In this document: piece after piece, positions 8,892 through 21,649 of the stretch
Layout of the letters: every line of letters begins with the position of its first letter
Position numbering within the stretch: position 1 is the first letter of the stretch
Notes under the pieces: generated by a model
What the model was told of the DNA's origin: nothing
The model's database searches: none
What the model saw: the letters and a program-made list of their open reading frames with translations, nothing else
Position numbers and translations under genes: made by a program
Source: Synergistaceae bacterium OttesenSCG-928-I11
GTDB lineage: Bacteria; Synergistota; Synergistia; Synergistales; Synergistaceae
Reading direction: 5' to 3'
DNA: 64,000 bases
Assembly: GCA_030266365.1 (NCBI GenBank)
Contig: JAJDHV010000001.1
Coordinates: forward strand, 1 to 64,000

Positions 8892-10193
8892 TCAATAGTC
8901 CACGCAGGTTTTCATCGAAAACCCGCTGACATGATCGCCGCAAAAAATGCCGTTGTCCTCCATCGTGACCGAGCCGTCCGCCGCCACGCATCCGTCCCAT
9001 CCGCCGGAGATGCCGTCCCGTTCGAGCGAGTGAATGTCGCCGAGCACCGTCGGCATCGGCGGGAGGTGCAAAATTTCGGAGACGTTGCCGCAGGAGACGA
9101 GGGCGTCCGCCGCGCGGTCGAGGGTCATCAGCGGCTGTGACGCGCCGTCGCGTCCCGTGCACTCGTTCGCGATCCCGACGGTCCGGATGCCGACGCGCTC
9201 CAATTCGACGAGCGTCTGGATGTAGTCGACGTCGGGATTGCCGTACCCCTCCTCGCAGACGATGGCAGCGACCGCGCCGATGTTTTTGGAGAGCGACGCG
9301 ACGACCTGTGCGGACCGCTGTTTCTGATCCATCGCGACGTTCAGGTTCGACAGGATGACGCCCAGAAAATTGATCGTCCTGCCGTGTTCGCGCATCAGGC
9401 GCTTCACCGTGGGGTTGTTGCAGTGCTCGTACGACGAAATTTTCGACGAGCAGGGCATGAAGCTGCCGGAGATGACCGCGCCGTCCAGAAGTTCGTTCGG
9501 GTGAATCAAGGTCGGAATCATGTGGTTGCAGTCCCAGCCATAGTAGAGGGTGTTGAAACCGGGAATCTCCATCTGCGTCTGCACCTGGAGCACGTAGACG
9601 ACCCCGGGAAGGTCAGAGGCATCGCCGCGTGCGTCGAGCGGCGGCAGTTCCCATACGTCCGTCTCTTCCGGGCAGAGGTTTTGCAGGCAGGAGCCGACGT
9701 ATTCGGCGAGCCGGTGTCCGGCCCAGCGGATGGCGTGGTTTCGTTTCTGCTGTTCGTGGCGTTCAAATTCCTCGTCGGTGTCGGCGACGAGGACGAGGTT
9801 CGTCATGGAGCCGTAGATTGTGTATCGCTGAAACGGGCCGCCCATGTCGATGAGTCCGTCCTGGAACGACCCCCATTTTTTTCCGGCTGCGAGAACGCAG
9901 CCGCCCGTCAACGCATGCACGACGCCGCTGCCTGCCGGGGCGAGCTGCCCCGTGACGCCGGGGTAGGCTGTGCCGCCTATTTTGCAGCGCATTTCGATCG
10001 CCTCTTTGACCGGCACGATCCGTACCGGATCCCCCGGCTTGACGATATGGAGTTCCGCACTGACGATGTGCGCGTCCTCCATGACGACGTCCAGCGCCTC
10101 GTTCCGATCGATGTGAAGAATGCCCGCTTCGTATCTCGTTTCTTTTCCAAACGCCATGTCGCGGATGGGAAAACGCCCGATGTCGAGTCGCAC
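8892..10193 (-). CDS. grdE: Glycine/sarcosine/betaine reductase component B subunit alpha (GrdE-like proprotein)
   Basis: Partner of GrdB in substrate-specific component B. GrdE is made as a proprotein that cleaves itself to create a pyruvoyl group that binds the amine substrate. 433 residues, family-typical. Recognisable stretches are GGTAYPGVTG, NHMIPTLIHPNELLDGA, GSFMPCSSKISSYEHCNNP and IANECTGRDGASQPL. Cys248 in SFMPCSSK lies close to the cleavage cysteine reported for GrdE (Cys242), so it is the likely pyruvoyl precursor; this assignment is by position. GTG at 10193 is 9 bases after AAGGAG. First gene of its unit, with a candidate promoter and a palindrome upstream. Confidence 0.9.
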   Translation of the reverse strand: MRLDIGRFPIRDMAFGKETRYEAGILHIDRNEALDVVMEDAHIVSAELHIVKPGDPVRIVPVKEAIEMRCKIGGTAYPGVTGQLAPAGSGVVHALTGGCVLAAGKKWGSFQDGLIDMGGPFQRYTIYGSMTNLVLVADTDEEFERHEQQKRNHAIRWAGHRLAEYVGSCLQNLCPEETDVWELPPLDARGDASDLPGVVYVLQVQTQMEIPGFNTLYYGWDCNHMIPTLIHPNELLDGAVISGSFMPCSSKISSYEHCNNPTVKRLMREHGRTINFLGVILSNLNVAMDQKQRSAQVVASLSKNIGAVAAIVCEEGYGNPDVDYIQTLVELERVGIRTVGIANECTGRDGASQPLMTLDRAADALVSCGNVSEILHLPPMPTVLGDIHSLERDGISGGWDGCVAADGSVTMEDNGIFCGDHVSGFSMKTCVDY

Positions 10194-10220
10194 CGTCTCA
10201 CGCTCCTTGCAAGCCAGAAT

Positions 10221-10281
10221 GAATTCGTCGCCTCGCCGGAAGCGACGGATTCATTATAGAAGCGGTGTCGCGATACGATAA
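10221..10281 (-). promoter_or_regulatory. Candidate grdE promoter with inverted repeat over the start site
   Basis: On the minus strand TATAAT (10258-10253) is preceded at 17 bases by the weak -35 TTATCG (10281-10276). Directly downstream lies an 11-bp inverted repeat, GAATCCGTCGC (10252-10242) with GCGACGAATTC (10231-10221), one mismatch. Its place at +1 suits an operator or a 5' leader hairpin. Confidence 0.45.
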
Positions 10282-10371
10282 TCGGTCTCTGTCGGATTCC
10301 GCCTCATGAAAAGTGCCATTTTCTCTCGTGCTTTTTTCCCGTCGCGTTCGGTGCGGGACCTCCGAAATACA

Positions 10372-10408
10372 ACGAGCGACGGCAGGGCATGCGCCTGTCG
10401 CCGCTCGT
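10372..10408 (-). terminator. Long imperfect hairpin after the response regulator gene
   Basis: A 15-bp stem (one G-U and one mismatch) with a 7-base loop, about 40 bases past the response-regulator stop on the minus strand. No real T-run follows, so termination strength is uncertain. Confidence 0.45.
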
Positions 10409-10448
10409 GATGTGTCGACCAAATCCCGACGTTTCGCGGATCGGTGCG

Positions 10449-11108
10449 CTATTCGATTTCGACGAGCCCCTCCCGGATCGCGTATCGGGTGAGGTCGGCG
10501 ACGTTCTCGCACTGGAGCTTCTCCATGATGTTTCTCCGGTGCGTGTCGACCGTCGTCTTGCCGATGTGGAGTTCGCGCGAGATATCCCGTGTGCTGTGCC
10601 CGCTCGCCATGAGTTTGAGAACCTCGACCTCCCGGTTCGAAAGGGGGTTCGATTCGCGCCGCGATGTCGGCGAGCCGCCCTTCGCGTAGGCGAGGTAGTC
10701 CTCCATGACGATTTGCAGCGCGTCGCCGCTGAAATAATACCCACCGTCGCGCACGGCTCGTACCGCTTCAATGAAGGCTGCTTCGTCCGACTCCTTGAGG
10801 ATGTAGCCCATCGCGCCTGCAAGTAGTGCCTCCTTGATGATCCGCTTGTCGAGGTGCATCGACAGGATGAGGGGTTTGGCCGTCACGCCCTGTCCCGCCA
10901 TACGTTTAATCACCTCGATGCCGTTCATCTCGGGCATGGAGATGTCCACCACGACGATGTCGGGACGCAGGCGTTTGATCTCCTCCAACGCCTGTGAACC
11001 GTCCGACGCGGTTCCGACGACGTCGATCCACGTCTCGTTCTGCAGGACGGCGCGGAGGCCCGATAGGAATAATTTATGGTCGTCAGCGAGAAAGACCCTG
11101 GTGCCCAT
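10449..11108 (-). CDS. Two-component response regulator, NarL/LuxR type
   Basis: DNA-binding regulator activated by phosphorylation. 219 residues: receiver domain 1-120 with acidic pair DD at 9-10, phospho-acceptor Asp55 in IVVVDISMPEMNG, and Lys near 102; a LuxR-type helix-turn-helix at about 153-212 (LSNREVEVLKLMASGHSTRDISRELHIGKTTVDTHRRNI, here residues 155-193). The ATG at 11108 overlaps the kinase gene by 26 bases, so the two are coupled and form a pair. The next genes downstream in the same direction are grdE-grdB, which makes them candidate targets; no binding site can be proven. Confidence 0.92.
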   Translation of the reverse strand: MGTRVFLADDHKLFLSGLRAVLQNETWIDVVGTASDGSQALEEIKRLRPDIVVVDISMPEMNGIEVIKRMAGQGVTAKPLILSMHLDKRIIKEALLAGAMGYILKESDEAAFIEAVRAVRDGGYYFSGDALQIVMEDYLAYAKGGSPTSRRESNPLSNREVEVLKLMASGHSTRDISRELHIGKTTVDTHRRNIMEKLQCENVADLTRYAIREGLVEIE

Positions 11109-12231
11109 TCGCTTCGCTCCCTTCCATTGCGATGCTCGCCGGGGCGTGGATCGTGATGACGCTGCCGCGCCCCTTTTGCGAAATAATTTTCATGCTGCCG
11201 CCGATCGAATGAAGCGTCTCGTTCACGCTGAGCAGCCCGAGACCCCGACCAATCCCGTAGTTTTCCGACAAGCCCGGCTCAAAGCCCTTGCCGTCGTCGT
11301 CGACGACGAGGTGCGCGCCGGTTTTCCCCCTCTTGAAGCGCACGTAGACGCGCGTCGCCGTCGCGTGTTTGACGATGTTGACCAGCAGCTCGTGCACGAT
11401 TCGATACAGCAGGATGCTGACGTTTTTGTCGAGCGACAGGTCCTGCGCGTAGCGAAAGTCCCACACGATGTCGGTCTTGGCGAACGTGTGTTCCATCAGG
11501 CGCTCGACCGCCGCTTCGAGCCCCACCTCGTAAAGAAGGGGTGAGCTGATCTCGAACGTGAACGAGCGCGTCCGGTCGAGCAGGTCCTCGACTTCCGAGA
11601 TGATCTCGTCGACGCGCGGCGCGTTCTCCGCCGTCGACGCTTTGAGCGCCCGCAGTTTTTGCAGCGTCGATATGAGGGAATAGCCGATGCGGTCGTGCAA
11701 GACGACGGAGATGTCACGCCGCGTCTTTTCCTCCGCGATCGAGAGGCGGGCCGCGTACTCCTTGACGCGTCGCCTGTAATCGAGCAGCTCGTTCTCGATC
11801 CGCTTCGCCTCGGTCAAATCCGAGAAGATGACGACGACGTCGTCGTCGAACGGCATGAAGGCGAACGCGTGGAGATAGCGCCCCGTTACGACGCTGTAGC
11901 CCTCGTAGTTCGACGTCTGTCTCGTGCGCGCGACGTTGTGCACAAGATCCAGCCAGCCCTGCTCGGAGTTGTGCCAGACGTCGCGGAACGTTCTCCCGAT
12001 CACGTCCTCGCGCTTCACGCGGTTGTTGTGCTCGTATGCCGGATTGACGTCGCGGAAGACGACGCTGTACTCGCCGTCGTTTTTGACGACGCGATAGATC
12101 GCGACCGGATCGAAGATATTCGAAAACACGGCCCGATATAACTCGACCCGCGAAATATTTTCAGGCGAAGCGTCGCCGTATGTTTCCTTATTATGCAGCG
12201 CATTTTTCAACCGGTATCGCCCCCGCTTCAT
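11083..12231 (-). CDS. PAS-domain sensor histidine kinase, NarX/DegS type (HisKA_3)
   Basis: Soluble sensor kinase partner of the adjacent response regulator. 382 residues without membrane segments. A PAS domain covers about 30-145 (FDPVAIYRVV...FRDVNPAYEHNN...VIGRTFRDVW). The HisKA_3 dimerization helix has EEKTRRDISVVLHDRIGYSL with phospho-acceptor His179. The ATPase domain follows with an N-box HELLVNIVKHATAT and G-boxes DDGKGF and GRGLGLLS. The cytoplasmic PAS suggests an intracellular ligand. The start is uncertain: ATG at 12231 has no good Shine-Dalgarno, and a TTG about 18 bases later is possible. Confidence 0.88.
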   Translation of the reverse strand: MKRGRYRLKNALHNKETYGDASPENISRVELYRAVFSNIFDPVAIYRVVKNDGEYSVVFRDVNPAYEHNNRVKREDVIGRTFRDVWHNSEQGWLDLVHNVARTRQTSNYEGYSVVTGRYLHAFAFMPFDDDVVVIFSDLTEAKRIENELLDYRRRVKEYAARLSIAEEKTRRDISVVLHDRIGYSLISTLQKLRALKASTAENAPRVDEIISEVEDLLDRTRSFTFEISSPLLYEVGLEAAVERLMEHTFAKTDIVWDFRYAQDLSLDKNVSILLYRIVHELLVNIVKHATATRVYVRFKRGKTGAHLVVDDDGKGFEPGLSENYGIGRGLGLLSVNETLHSIGGSMKIISQKGRGSVITIHAPASIAMEGSEANGHQGLSR

Positions 12232-12311
12232 TGCATCTGGGCCACATTATCGCACGATATTCTCCAAAGGCAGAAATGGTGACAGATGGTGTTTTTTCGC
12301 AAGCGTTTGTG

Positions 12312-12317
12312 TATAAT
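12312..12317 (+). promoter_or_regulatory. Candidate -10 box for the GGDEF-EAL gene
   Basis: TATAAT lies about 95 bases upstream of the TTG start in the divergent gap (12232-12409) between kinase and GGDEF-EAL genes. A convincing -35 box is not visible, so this is weak. Confidence 0.3.
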
Positions 12318-12409
12318 GTGAAACACTTCGTTTTTTCTGTATCGTCAATTTGCATTTGTTCCACCCCTTGGTGCTTTTTAAAAATTTTTGCGGGGATAGG
12401 GGATATACG

Positions 12410-14633
12410 TTGCGGAAAGAAAAAAAACATTCGTCCATTTTTGAGTTTATCGCGCGGGCGATCATGGGGAGCGAACCGTCCGCCGATGTGAACGACGCGA
12501 TTCTGCGCGAGCTGTGCGGTTCCCTTGGCTATGACGCCGGTTTTATCTATATGGGCGATCTGGATTTCGGCGAGACGCTTTTTCTGCGGGGCAGCGTCGG
12601 TTCTTCGAATCTGTTGGATTTTCCGGAAACGATCGACGAGGACCTCCGCGCTTCGCGGGTGGTGGACGCCCCCACAAGAAGCGAAATCGCGCGTCGGCTC
12701 AATGAAAAATTGAAAGAGCTCTTTCTTGGGCGTCAGGATCCTTCCCTGCGCGAGAGCGCGACCATCCTCTCCCTTCCTGTCGTCGAGAACGAGCAACTTG
12801 TCGGTATCGTCGGTGTTGTCTCCCTTCATTCGTCGCCCGCAAACACCTCCCATGAAGCGGAAGCTTCGACGACGGCGGTCCTCACGCTGATTGCCCGCGA
12901 TATCCGCGCGAGGTACAACAAGCGCCAGCGGCATTTTCTCACACACTTTCTCGAATGTGCGATCGACAACGCGGGGATCGACATCTACGTCGTCGACTAT
13001 CACACGCACGAGATTTTATACATCAACCGGTCGATGGCGGCCCCTTATGGGACGCCGGAGGGCCTTCTCGGACAGAAGTGTTATCTCGCGCTCTACAAGG
13101 ACAAGACGAAGGAGTGCGATTTCTGTCCGAAACAGAAGCTCGTAGACGACGAGGGAAACCCAACGAAGGTCTACGCGTGGGATTACAGGCGACCGTTCGA
13201 CGGCGCCTGGTTCCGTGTCTTCAGTGCGGCCTTCCGTGACGAGGGCGACCGGCTCGCGCTCGTCATCACCAGCACGAACATCACCGAGGACAAGAAAAAC
13301 GAATTTCTCGTCGAAAAAATGGCCTTGAACGACGCTCTGACGGACATCCCGAATCGCCGGGCGTTCGAACGGGACTTCGAGCGCGTCGTCGAGGCGGCGC
13401 TGCGCGAGGACAAGCCGGGCTTCATCCTCTTTCTGGACCTGGACAATTTCAAGCACATCAACGACGCCTTCGGCCACGAAAAGGGCGACGAGCTTCTGTG
13501 TGCGGTCGCCTCGTATCTGGATGGTTTCTCGAACGACCGGCAGAAGGCCTACCGATACGGCGGAGACGAATTCATCATCCTGATCGAAGACATCGAATTC
13601 GAGACGGTGGCGGAACTCGTCAGCCTGCTCCTCTTCCGTTTTGCGGAGTCCTGGGCGCTCGACGATCTGGAATATTTCTGCACCGCCAGTATCGGCGTCG
13701 CCGCATACCCGGCGGATGGCGTGACGTACGACGCCCTTCTGAACGCGGCCGATCGCGCGATGTACGAGGCGAAAAAACTGGGCAAGTCGACCGCCGTCTA
13801 CGCGCAGCGAGACGACCAGCCCCGGTCAGAGAAGATGGAGATGGAGTTCGCCCTCCGGCGGGCGGTACTGGACGGCTGCGAGGAGTTCGAGGTCCTCTAT
13901 CACCCCTTCGTCGACATGAAGACCGGCAGGTGGTGCGGCGTGGAGGCGCTGGCACGCTGGAATTCACATGCCTATGGGGATGTGGCGCCGGAAGTTTTTA
14001 TCTCCATGTGCGAAAAACTCGGCCTCATCTCCGATCTGGAGCAGTGGCTGCTCTCTGCCGCTGTCGGCGAGGTGTCGACGTGGAGGGATCGCCTCCCCGA
14101 GGATTTTTTCCTCAGTTTCAACGTCTCCGCCATGGAATTTCTTGCGGAGGGCTTCAAGGATTTCGTCGCCGAAAAGACGCAGGAGTTCGGCTACCCGAGC
14201 GAGAGGTTGATGCTGGAAGTCATCGAGTCTGCGCCTGGCGCGCATCGCTGGTCGGCGGAGATCAAAGAGGGGATCGACCTACTTCGCTCGCAGGGGATTC
14301 TGGTCGCCCTCGACGGATTCGGCATCGGTAACAACTCCCTGGAGCGCATTCAGGAGTTGGACATCGATTTCATCAAAATCGACCGGAAATTCATCACAGA
14401 TTTCATGGACGACGAAATCCGTGTCGCGGTGGTGAAGGCCATCGTCATGCTCGCGCGCGCGGCGCGCGCGAAGGTCTGTGCGGAGGGCGTAGAGACGGAC
14501 GAGCACCTCGCATGCCTGAAATCGATCGGCTGCGACTACGTGCAGGGTCGCCTCTTCTGCAAACCTAAAAAAGGAGCGCAGATTCTCTCCGCGCTCCTCG
14601 CACACAATGCTGCCATCGATTCTTCCGATCCTG

Positions 14634-14647
<14 letters not shown>
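12410..14647 (+). CDS. GAF-PAS-GGDEF-EAL cyclic-di-GMP protein with altered EAL motif
   Basis: Cyclic-di-GMP signalling protein, about 745 residues, no membrane segments. An N-terminal GAF-like region (about 10-165), a PAS domain (about 185-295, YVVDYHTHEILYINRSMA), GGDEF (about 305-465) and EAL (about 480-735). The GGDEF domain looks active: LDLDNFKHINDAFGHEKGDE and YRYGGDEF; the RxxD inhibitory site is absent. The EAL domain keeps VEALARW, FNVSAMEF, LMLEVIES, IKIDRKF and AEGVET, but the usual DDFGTG loop reads DGFGIG, losing the second Asp, so phosphodiesterase activity may be weak or lost. TTG at 12410 follows GGGGATAGGGGA; a longer ATG reading from 12350 is less likely. Confidence 0.9.
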
Positions 14648-18101
<3,454 letters not shown>

Positions 18102-18220
18102 TTGCAATCTCTCCTAAAAAAGAAGGGGCGAAGGGTTCGTATAAACAATTTTTGTATGATGTTTTCAATGGATATTTTTTCACATTATATTCGCATATCC
18201 CGAAAAAGGAGAGAAGGCGC

Positions 18221-18250
18221 TTCAAGATTCGGTAATTTTGAGGATATAAT
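18221..18250 (+). promoter_or_regulatory. Candidate promoter for the gamma-glutamyltransferase gene
   Basis: TTCAAG (18221-18226) and TATAAT (18245-18250) are 18 bases apart, about 40 bases before the coding start. The -10 is perfect and the -35 weak. Confidence 0.5.
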
Positions 18251-18288
18251 GGCGCACGGCAATTCAAGCAAACGACGAGGTGAGTGCT

Positions 18289-19896
18289 TTGAAATTCGAT
18301 CCTTTCAGCTACAGATACCCATCGCGAAGAAATTTGGTCTACGGTTCGCGCGGCATGGTCGCGACCTCTCATCCGCTCGCGGCTTCCGCGGGAATGGAGA
18401 TTTTGAAAAAAGGCGGAAACGCCATCGACGCCGCCGTGGCGACAGCCGCCGCGTTGACTGTCGTGGAGCCGACGTCAAACGGCATCGGCAGCGATGCGTT
18501 TGCGATCGTCTGGCACGAGGGTGCGCTCAAAGGTTTGAACGCGAGCGGCCCCGCGCCAAGTGCGCTGACGATCGAGAAGGCGAAATTGCTTGGGTACGGC
18601 GACGCGTTGCCGAGATTCGGATGGGCGCCTGCGACCGTTCCCGGCGCGCCCGCTGCATGGGCGGAGTTGTCCAAAAAAATGGGCCGCGTTTCGCTCGAAC
18701 AAACGCTCGCTCCCGCGATCGAACTTGCGCGTGGTGGGCACGCGGTGTCCGTCAACGCTGCGCATCTCTGGGCAAATGCTTTTACCGCCTTTTCCCACCT
18801 GAAGACCGTGGAGCATCGACACTGGTTCGAGACGTTCTGCGCGGGCGACAGGGCGCCTTGTCCTGGAGAGCGATTTGTTTCTCCCGGACACGCGTACACG
18901 CTGGAACAAATTGCATCGACAAACGCGCGCTCCTTTTACGAGGGAGAGATTGCGGATCGGATTCTGGCGTTCTCGAGGGAAACAGGCGGTTTTTACACGG
19001 AGGAGGATTTCGCTTCGTTCCGTCCCGAGTGGGTTGACCCAATCGGCGTCTCGTATCGCGGATACGACGTCTGGGAGATTCCGCCGAACGGCCAGGGGAT
19101 TGTCGCGTTGATTGCCTTGGGGATTTTGAATCGTTTCCAGCACGAGGGGCACGATTGTCCGCACACGATCCATCGGCAAATCGAGGCCATCAAGATGGGT
19201 TTCGCGGATGCCCGAGCGTTTGTCGCCGACATGAAATACGGCGATGTCCCGGTGAAAGAACTTCTGTCGGAGGCGTATGCGGCCCGTCGCGCATCCCTTA
19301 TCGGAGAAAAAGCGCGCGATTTTGCGGCGGGAGATCCCTATGGCGGCGGTACCGTATACCTCTGTACGGCCGACGATCAGGGAAACATGGTCTCGTATAT
19401 TCAAAGCAATTACATGGGCTTCGGCTCGGCGGTCGTCGTGCCGGAGACGGGCATCGCACTCAACAACAGGGGACAGTGTTTTTCGCTCGACCCGTCTCAC
19501 CGCAACGCACTTCAGCCTGGCAAGAGACCCTACAACACCATCATCCCCGGTTTTATTACGAAAGATGGCGAGCCGGTCGGTCCCTTCGGCGTCATGGGCG
19601 CGTTTATGCAGCCACAGGGACACGTGCAGGTCGCGATGAACTGCATCGATTTTCACATGAATCCGCAGGAAGCGCTGGACGCGCCGAGGTGGCAATGGGA
19701 AGGGGATTTGCGGGTGTCCTGCGAGCCGGGGTTCTCGAACAACATCGCGCAGAAATTGAGCCGCATGGGGCACGACGTCCGCATGGCGATGCACTCAACG
19801 GACTTTGGGCGAGGACAGATGATCTGCCGCACCTCCAGCGGCACATTGGTCGGCGCGACCGAACCGCGAACCGACGGAACGGTGGGAGTGTGGTAA
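18289..19896 (+). CDS. ggt: Gamma-glutamyltransferase-family N-terminal nucleophile hydrolase
   Basis: Family members cleave or transfer gamma-glutamyl groups, for example from glutathione. About 535 residues. The N-terminal GMVATSHPLAASAGMEILKKGGNAIDAAVA motif region is clear (residues about 24-53). Autocleavage is expected before Thr355 in GGGTVYLCTADDQGNMVS, which splits the protein into large and small subunits; the small-subunit motif LNNRGQCFSLDPSHRNALQPGKRP is family-like. No signal peptide is visible, unlike the secreted enterobacterial enzyme, so it may act in the cytoplasm. TTG 18289 lies 6 bases after GAGGTG; GTG 18280 is an alternative. Monocistronic, with its own promoter. Confidence 0.88.
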   Translation: MKFDPFSYRYPSRRNLVYGSRGMVATSHPLAASAGMEILKKGGNAIDAAVATAAALTVVEPTSNGIGSDAFAIVWHEGALKGLNASGPAPSALTIEKAKLLGYGDALPRFGWAPATVPGAPAAWAELSKKMGRVSLEQTLAPAIELARGGHAVSVNAAHLWANAFTAFSHLKTVEHRHWFETFCAGDRAPCPGERFVSPGHAYTLEQIASTNARSFYEGEIADRILAFSRETGGFYTEEDFASFRPEWVDPIGVSYRGYDVWEIPPNGQGIVALIALGILNRFQHEGHDCPHTIHRQIEAIKMGFADARAFVADMKYGDVPVKELLSEAYAARRASLIGEKARDFAAGDPYGGGTVYLCTADDQGNMVSYIQSNYMGFGSAVVVPETGIALNNRGQCFSLDPSHRNALQPGKRPYNTIIPGFITKDGEPVGPFGVMGAFMQPQGHVQVAMNCIDFHMNPQEALDAPRWQWEGDLRVSCEPGFSNNIAQKLSRMGHDVRMAMHSTDFGRGQMICRTSSGTLVGATEPRTDGTVGVW

Positions 19897-19963
19897 CGAC
19901 AAATCTTTTTTTCATAAAATCGCGAAACACAGCGAAAAATCGACATTTAATTCTCACGATTCA

Positions 19964-19993
19964 TTGACAAGAAGGGTGATTTCGTGGTTATAT
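19964..19993 (+). promoter_or_regulatory. Candidate promoter of the pilMNOPQ operon
   Basis: TTGACA (19964-19969) and TTATAT (19988-19993) with an 18-base spacer, about 75 bases before pilM. The leader carries a hairpin at 20024-20045 (GTGCC...GGCAC) just before the Shine-Dalgarno. Confidence 0.5.
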
Positions 19994-20070
19994 CATAGTT
20001 GATGTCGTCAAAGTGAAGGTCGTGTGCCTTGCCGGGAGCAGGCACAATTCTTTCTCGAGGAGGCGCCTGC

Positions 20071-21030
20071 ATGGGATTGTTCGGTAGTGGTGGTGAAGGT
20101 ACGAGGGCAGGGCTTTTTATATTCGGTGGCGTCATGCAGTATGTCGAAATTTCTAAAGCTGGCGACAGTTACACTTTGGAGAATTGTATCGACATGCCAT
20201 ATGACATCGGCTCTACAGGTGGAGAGCTTTTTGTCGCGCAGGGAATCATTGAAAACAACCTGAGAACCCTCAAAAAGGCGATCGGCAAAAAATGGCCCGA
20301 TCGCGTCTATGCCGGCATCCAGTCCAAGGATGTCCTGTTGCGCACGGTTGAACTGCCACAGATGGAACTTCGCGATATCAAGGACGCGTTCCGCTATGAG
20401 TTCGATCGGTTTTTTCCCATTCCTGTGGACGATTCTGTGTACGACGTATCGTTTATCGACCGGGCGCCACAGGACGACGCGACGCAGGGGGCGGTTGCAT
20501 TCTGCCTGGCTGCCGCGGTGAGGCGCCCTGCCGTCGAGAACTTCATGCTCGCCGCGCAGCGCGTGGGTTTGAAGTTAAGCGCCATCGAACCCTCGCCGGT
20601 GGCGATGCTGCGGTGCCTGATGGGACCTGTGCCGCCGATGGGATACAATGTTTACGCGCTGGCAGGCCTTGTCAGCAGTATCATCGTGGCGACGTACCGG
20701 GATAACGGGATCGTGTTCAGAAACACGACGCAGTCGTTTGCGACTGTGGACCCCAACGACCGGATGGTTGAGAACTTTACGAGAGACCTTCAGGCGACGG
20801 TCAACTTCGCCACGACGCAGATGCGCGGCTTCGCACCCGACAAAGTTTACATCGGTGGATATGGCGCGGCGCTCGGCGAGAAGATCAGGTCCAGCGTGGC
20901 TGAGGTCGTAACCGCGCCGATCGATCTGGTGAACCCCTGGAAGTTGTGGAACATAAAGGGTACCCCCAAGGAAACGTATGGCTGGGAAGTCTCGTTGGGT
21001 TTGGCTCTCAGGCCGACGGAGGTGAAATAA
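20071..21030 (+). CDS. pilM: Type IV pilus assembly actin-like protein PilM
   Basis: Cytoplasmic actin-fold ATPase that docks PilN and links the inner-membrane alignment complex of type IV pili or DNA uptake machinery. About 319 residues. The pattern of an N-terminal beta-rich segment (GGVMQYVEISKAG), KDVLLRTVELPQMELRDIKDAFRYEFDRFFPIP, and FNYA-like segment VNFATTQMRGFAPDKVYIGGYGA matches PilM/ComA-type proteins. The ATG at 20071 has GAGGAGG 7 bases upstream; a longer upstream reading exists but lacks this site. It is first of five genes in order M-N-O-P-Q, which supports the assignment more strongly than its own divergent sequence. Confidence 0.82.
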   Translation: MGLFGSGGEGTRAGLFIFGGVMQYVEISKAGDSYTLENCIDMPYDIGSTGGELFVAQGIIENNLRTLKKAIGKKWPDRVYAGIQSKDVLLRTVELPQMELRDIKDAFRYEFDRFFPIPVDDSVYDVSFIDRAPQDDATQGAVAFCLAAAVRRPAVENFMLAAQRVGLKLSAIEPSPVAMLRCLMGPVPPMGYNVYALAGLVSSIIVATYRDNGIVFRNTTQSFATVDPNDRMVENFTRDLQATVNFATTQMRGFAPDKVYIGGYGAALGEKIRSSVAEVVTAPIDLVNPWKLWNIKGTPKETYGWEVSLGLALRPTEVK

Positions 21031-21034
21031 ACCA

Positions 21035-21649
21035 ATGCAGGTATTGTTCGACTTACGCCCCCCGCATCTGGTTCAAAGCCAGGAAACGAGAGTCGACCCG
21101 ATCCGCCTGTTGAGCGTGTTGTTCTTCGTCGTCTTTGTACTGCTCTCCATTTTCAACATCGCCTTCACGACGCTTCAGCTCAACAATGTGCGGTCAGAGC
21201 TTGCCAGACTCAGAGGGGAAGAAACCCGGGTCACCGACAACAACGATCGCCTCGGTGCCAGCATCGGCAGCATGCGGGAATTCCGGGACAGGATCAAAGC
21301 GTATCTGGCTTTCACTCGCCAGGAGCTGCCGACGGTGGAGTTCATGGCGGCACTTGAGGGTGCGGTACCGAGAGGACTCAAGATCGCGAATCTGGAAATT
21401 CGTCCCGGGAGTGCTCTTATGAGGGGTTCCGCGCTTACCGACCAGGACATCATCGATTTCGGCGCGAAGCTCGACGGCATGCGCAACATCGTGCGCAAAG
21501 TCGACGCACCGGTGACGACACGAGGTACCCTTGGCACGAGAATGATCTCCGACTTCTCGATGACTTGCAGCATTCGCTCGATCACCGACATCGCGGACAC
21601 ATATCCCGAGCAGATCGAGGATGCCAATGAAAGCGAGGGTGGGCGATGA
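21035..21649 (+). CDS. pilN: Type IV pilus assembly protein PilN-like
   Basis: Inner-membrane bitopic protein that binds PilM through its short cytoplasmic N-terminus and PilO in the periplasm. 204 residues: cytoplasmic head with VLFDLRPPHL, one membrane helix at about 28-50 (SVLFFVVFVLLSIFNIAF), then a coiled-coil (LNNVRSELARLRGEETRVTDNNDRL, residues about 52-76) and a ferredoxin-like periplasmic domain. It starts 4 bases after pilM and overlaps pilO by 4 (ATGA). Sequence is divergent; identification rests on topology and order. Confidence 0.78.
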   Translation: MQVLFDLRPPHLVQSQETRVDPIRLLSVLFFVVFVLLSIFNIAFTTLQLNNVRSELARLRGEETRVTDNNDRLGASIGSMREFRDRIKAYLAFTRQELPTVEFMAALEGAVPRGLKIANLEIRPGSALMRGSALTDQDIIDFGAKLDGMRNIVRKVDAPVTTRGTLGTRMISDFSMTCSIRSITDIADTYPEQIEDANESEGGR

